Assembly (NCBI GenBank): GCA_001304425.1
Contig: LJTS01000118.1
Location: 1-8,024, forward strand
Length of the DNA: 8,024 nucleotides
Direction: 5' to 3'
DNA from: Betaproteobacteria bacterium SG8_40
GTDB taxonomy: Bacteria; Pseudomonadota; Gammaproteobacteria; Burkholderiales; Eutrophovitaceae
In this document: positions 7,399-8,024 of the stretch, one piece after another
Position numbering within the stretch: position 1 is the first letter of the stretch
How the letters are laid out: the number at the start of each line of letters is the position of its first letter
Translations under genes and position numbers: made by a program
Notes under the pieces: generated by a model
Database searches by the model: none
Seen by the model: only the letters and a program-made list of their open reading frames with translations
Told to the model about the DNA's origin: nothing

Positions 7399-7417
7399 AG
7401 GAGGATGTCAGGAAAGG
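7399..7417 (+). promoter_or_regulatory. Double Shine-Dalgarno region before the DUF3305 gene
   Basis: A perfect AGGAGG (7399-7404) touches an in-frame ATG at 7405 with zero spacing, too close for normal initiation. A second purine run AGGAAAGG (7410-7417) sits at ordinary distance from the in-frame ATG at 7420. This is why 7420 is taken as the start. AGGAGG is 15 bases from that ATG and may act as a standby site. Confidence 0.5.
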
Positions 7418-7419
7418 TG

Positions 7420-7899
7420 ATGCAACAACCCGTGTTTGAACTGGCTGTGGTCATGCAGAAGCGCACCATCGACAACCGGTGGCAATCGGAAGTCTGGGAA
7501 CCGGTGGCGGTTCTGGACGACGTTCGCTGCGAGGTCGAGGCGGGGAGAATGGCCACGGACAACGGATTCGAGCGCTGGCTGTTTCGCGGATTGCGGCTGC
7601 AATTGCGCCGCGAAGAAGCGGAAGGTTACTACCTGAACATATCCACGCAGAAGCCAAGGGTATTCGTAATGTGGCAGATGGACAGAGATTGCGCCGTGCC
7701 GCATCAGGTCAGCGCCAGTTACAACGATGCGTGCACATGGATGGACGCGGGCGAGCAGGTCGACTCCGTTGCGATGCCGCCGGAACTCTACAATCACGTC
7801 AGCGCTTTCGCCCGGGAGCACTATCGCCCGCAACCGAAGAAGCGCATTCGCCCGCGTTCGTTCCAGTCCAAAGAGCAGCCCCCGCGCTCGCGCCGGTAA
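7420..7899 (+). CDS. DUF3305 domain protein, putative formate dehydrogenase-associated accessory protein
   Basis: A 159-aa protein with no assigned biochemical activity. It begins with [20 protein letters not shown] and then WEPVAVL (residues 6-32); the paired tryptophans W21 and W26 followed by PVAVL are what I recognise as the DUF3305 signature. A middle part rich in beta-prone residues ([22 protein letters not shown], split here at residues 51-72, and VFVMWQM, 81-87) is followed by a helix-like stretch around 120-135 and a strongly basic, Pro/Arg-rich tail (138-159) likely to be disordered. There is no signal peptide or membrane segment, so it should be cytoplasmic. From memory of the family, DUF3305 genes commonly stand next to DUF3306, a 4Fe-4S ferredoxin protein, a TorD-like chaperone and formate dehydrogenase genes, which suggests an accessory role. 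The start codon is set by the purine run just upstream; ATG 7405 would add five residues. The DUF3306 gene follows after 9 bases. Confidence 0.82.
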   Translation: MQQPVFELAVVMQKRTIDNRWQSEVWEPVAVLDDVRCEVEAGRMATDNGFERWLFRGLRLQLRREEAEGYYLNISTQKPRVFVMWQMDRDCAVPHQVSASYNDACTWMDAGEQVDSVAMPPELYNHVSAFAREHYRPQPKKRIRPRSFQSKEQPPRSRR

Positions 7900-7908
7900 C
7901 GACACAGA

Positions 7909-8024
7909 ATGGCTCGATCGGAAAAGGAAGGATTGCTGTCGCGCTGGTCACGTCTCAAGCGCGATTCCACTGCGCAAGGCACGGAACGCCCCAAGACGCC
8001 GAAAACACCGGGGCCGGATGCAGC
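7909..8024 (+). CDS. DUF3306 domain protein (N-terminal part only, 3' end outside window)
   Basis: Thirty-eight codons of an open frame run off the right edge. The product starts MARSEKEGLLSRWSRLKRDS; the LLSRWSRLKR core matches the conserved N-terminus (FLSRWSRRK-like) that I associate with DUF3306. The following residues are rich in Lys, Thr and Pro (RPKTPKTPGP), a low-complexity linker as is usual after this motif. Function is unknown. The start lies 9 bases after the stop of the DUF3305 gene and no separate Shine-Dalgarno is evident, so translation is probably coupled. The tight pairing with DUF3305 supports the assignment despite the short visible length. Confidence 0.75.
   Translation, partial: MARSEKEGLLSRWSRLKRDSTAQGTERPKTPKTPGPDA

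Noticed and set aside
6964..7404. Upstream extension of the DUF3305 reading frame (open for over 140 codons before the chosen start)
   Set aside because: It runs antisense through the moaA 5' end and the divergent promoter region. The encoded residues show no family resemblance, and the ribosome site supports the start at 7420.

Overview
The window (about 60% G+C by eye) looks like a chromosomal segment of a proteobacterium. The wording of MoaA and MoeA (for example the MoeA N-terminus with SCADDYDP, and MoaA with [14 protein letters not shown]) resembles betaproteobacterial homologues, so a betaproteobacterium is my best guess. This is inference from memory of the families, not a search. The region is one functional theme: a soluble NAD-linked formate dehydrogenase, genes that make its pyranopterin cofactor, and the start of an accessory gene pair often found near formate dehydrogenase genes.

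Layout. Bases 2-1297 (+) hold the 3' part of the diaphorase subunit FdhB, of the type in which a NuoE-like domain is fused to a NuoF-like domain. Bases 1352-4171 (+) hold the complete catalytic subunit FdhA, with a NuoG-like [2Fe-2S] head, a double [4Fe-4S] ferredoxin domain and a Mo/W-bisMGD domain with active-site Cys373. After a 33-base convergent gap come three genes on the minus strand: msrB (4205-4597), moeA (4772-6043) and moaA (6107-7147). A 272-base divergent intergenic region (7148-7419) separates moaA from two plus-strand genes. These are a DUF3305 protein (7420-7899) and the first 38 codons of a DUF3306 protein (7909 to the window end).

How the parts fit. FdhAB would oxidise formate to CO2 and pass electrons through FeS clusters to FMN and NAD+ in FdhB. 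MoaA makes the first intermediate of molybdopterin synthesis, and MoeA inserts the metal into the dithiolene at the end of the pathway. MsrB repairs oxidised methionines and may be an unrelated neighbour. DUF3305 and DUF3306 have no established biochemistry. Their repeated presence beside formate dehydrogenase genes suggests an accessory or maturation role, possibly for a second formate dehydrogenase-like enzyme encoded beyond the right edge.

No tRNA, rRNA, CRISPR array, insertion sequence or attachment site is visible. All stretches without a gene are shorter than 300 bases. The most intriguing non-coding part is the moaA/DUF3305 divergent region, which carries a perfect -10 hexamer, a clean 6+6 dyad and a GC-rich hairpin. 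Nothing in the window is clearly a new system. The least understood component is the DUF3305/DUF3306 pair.
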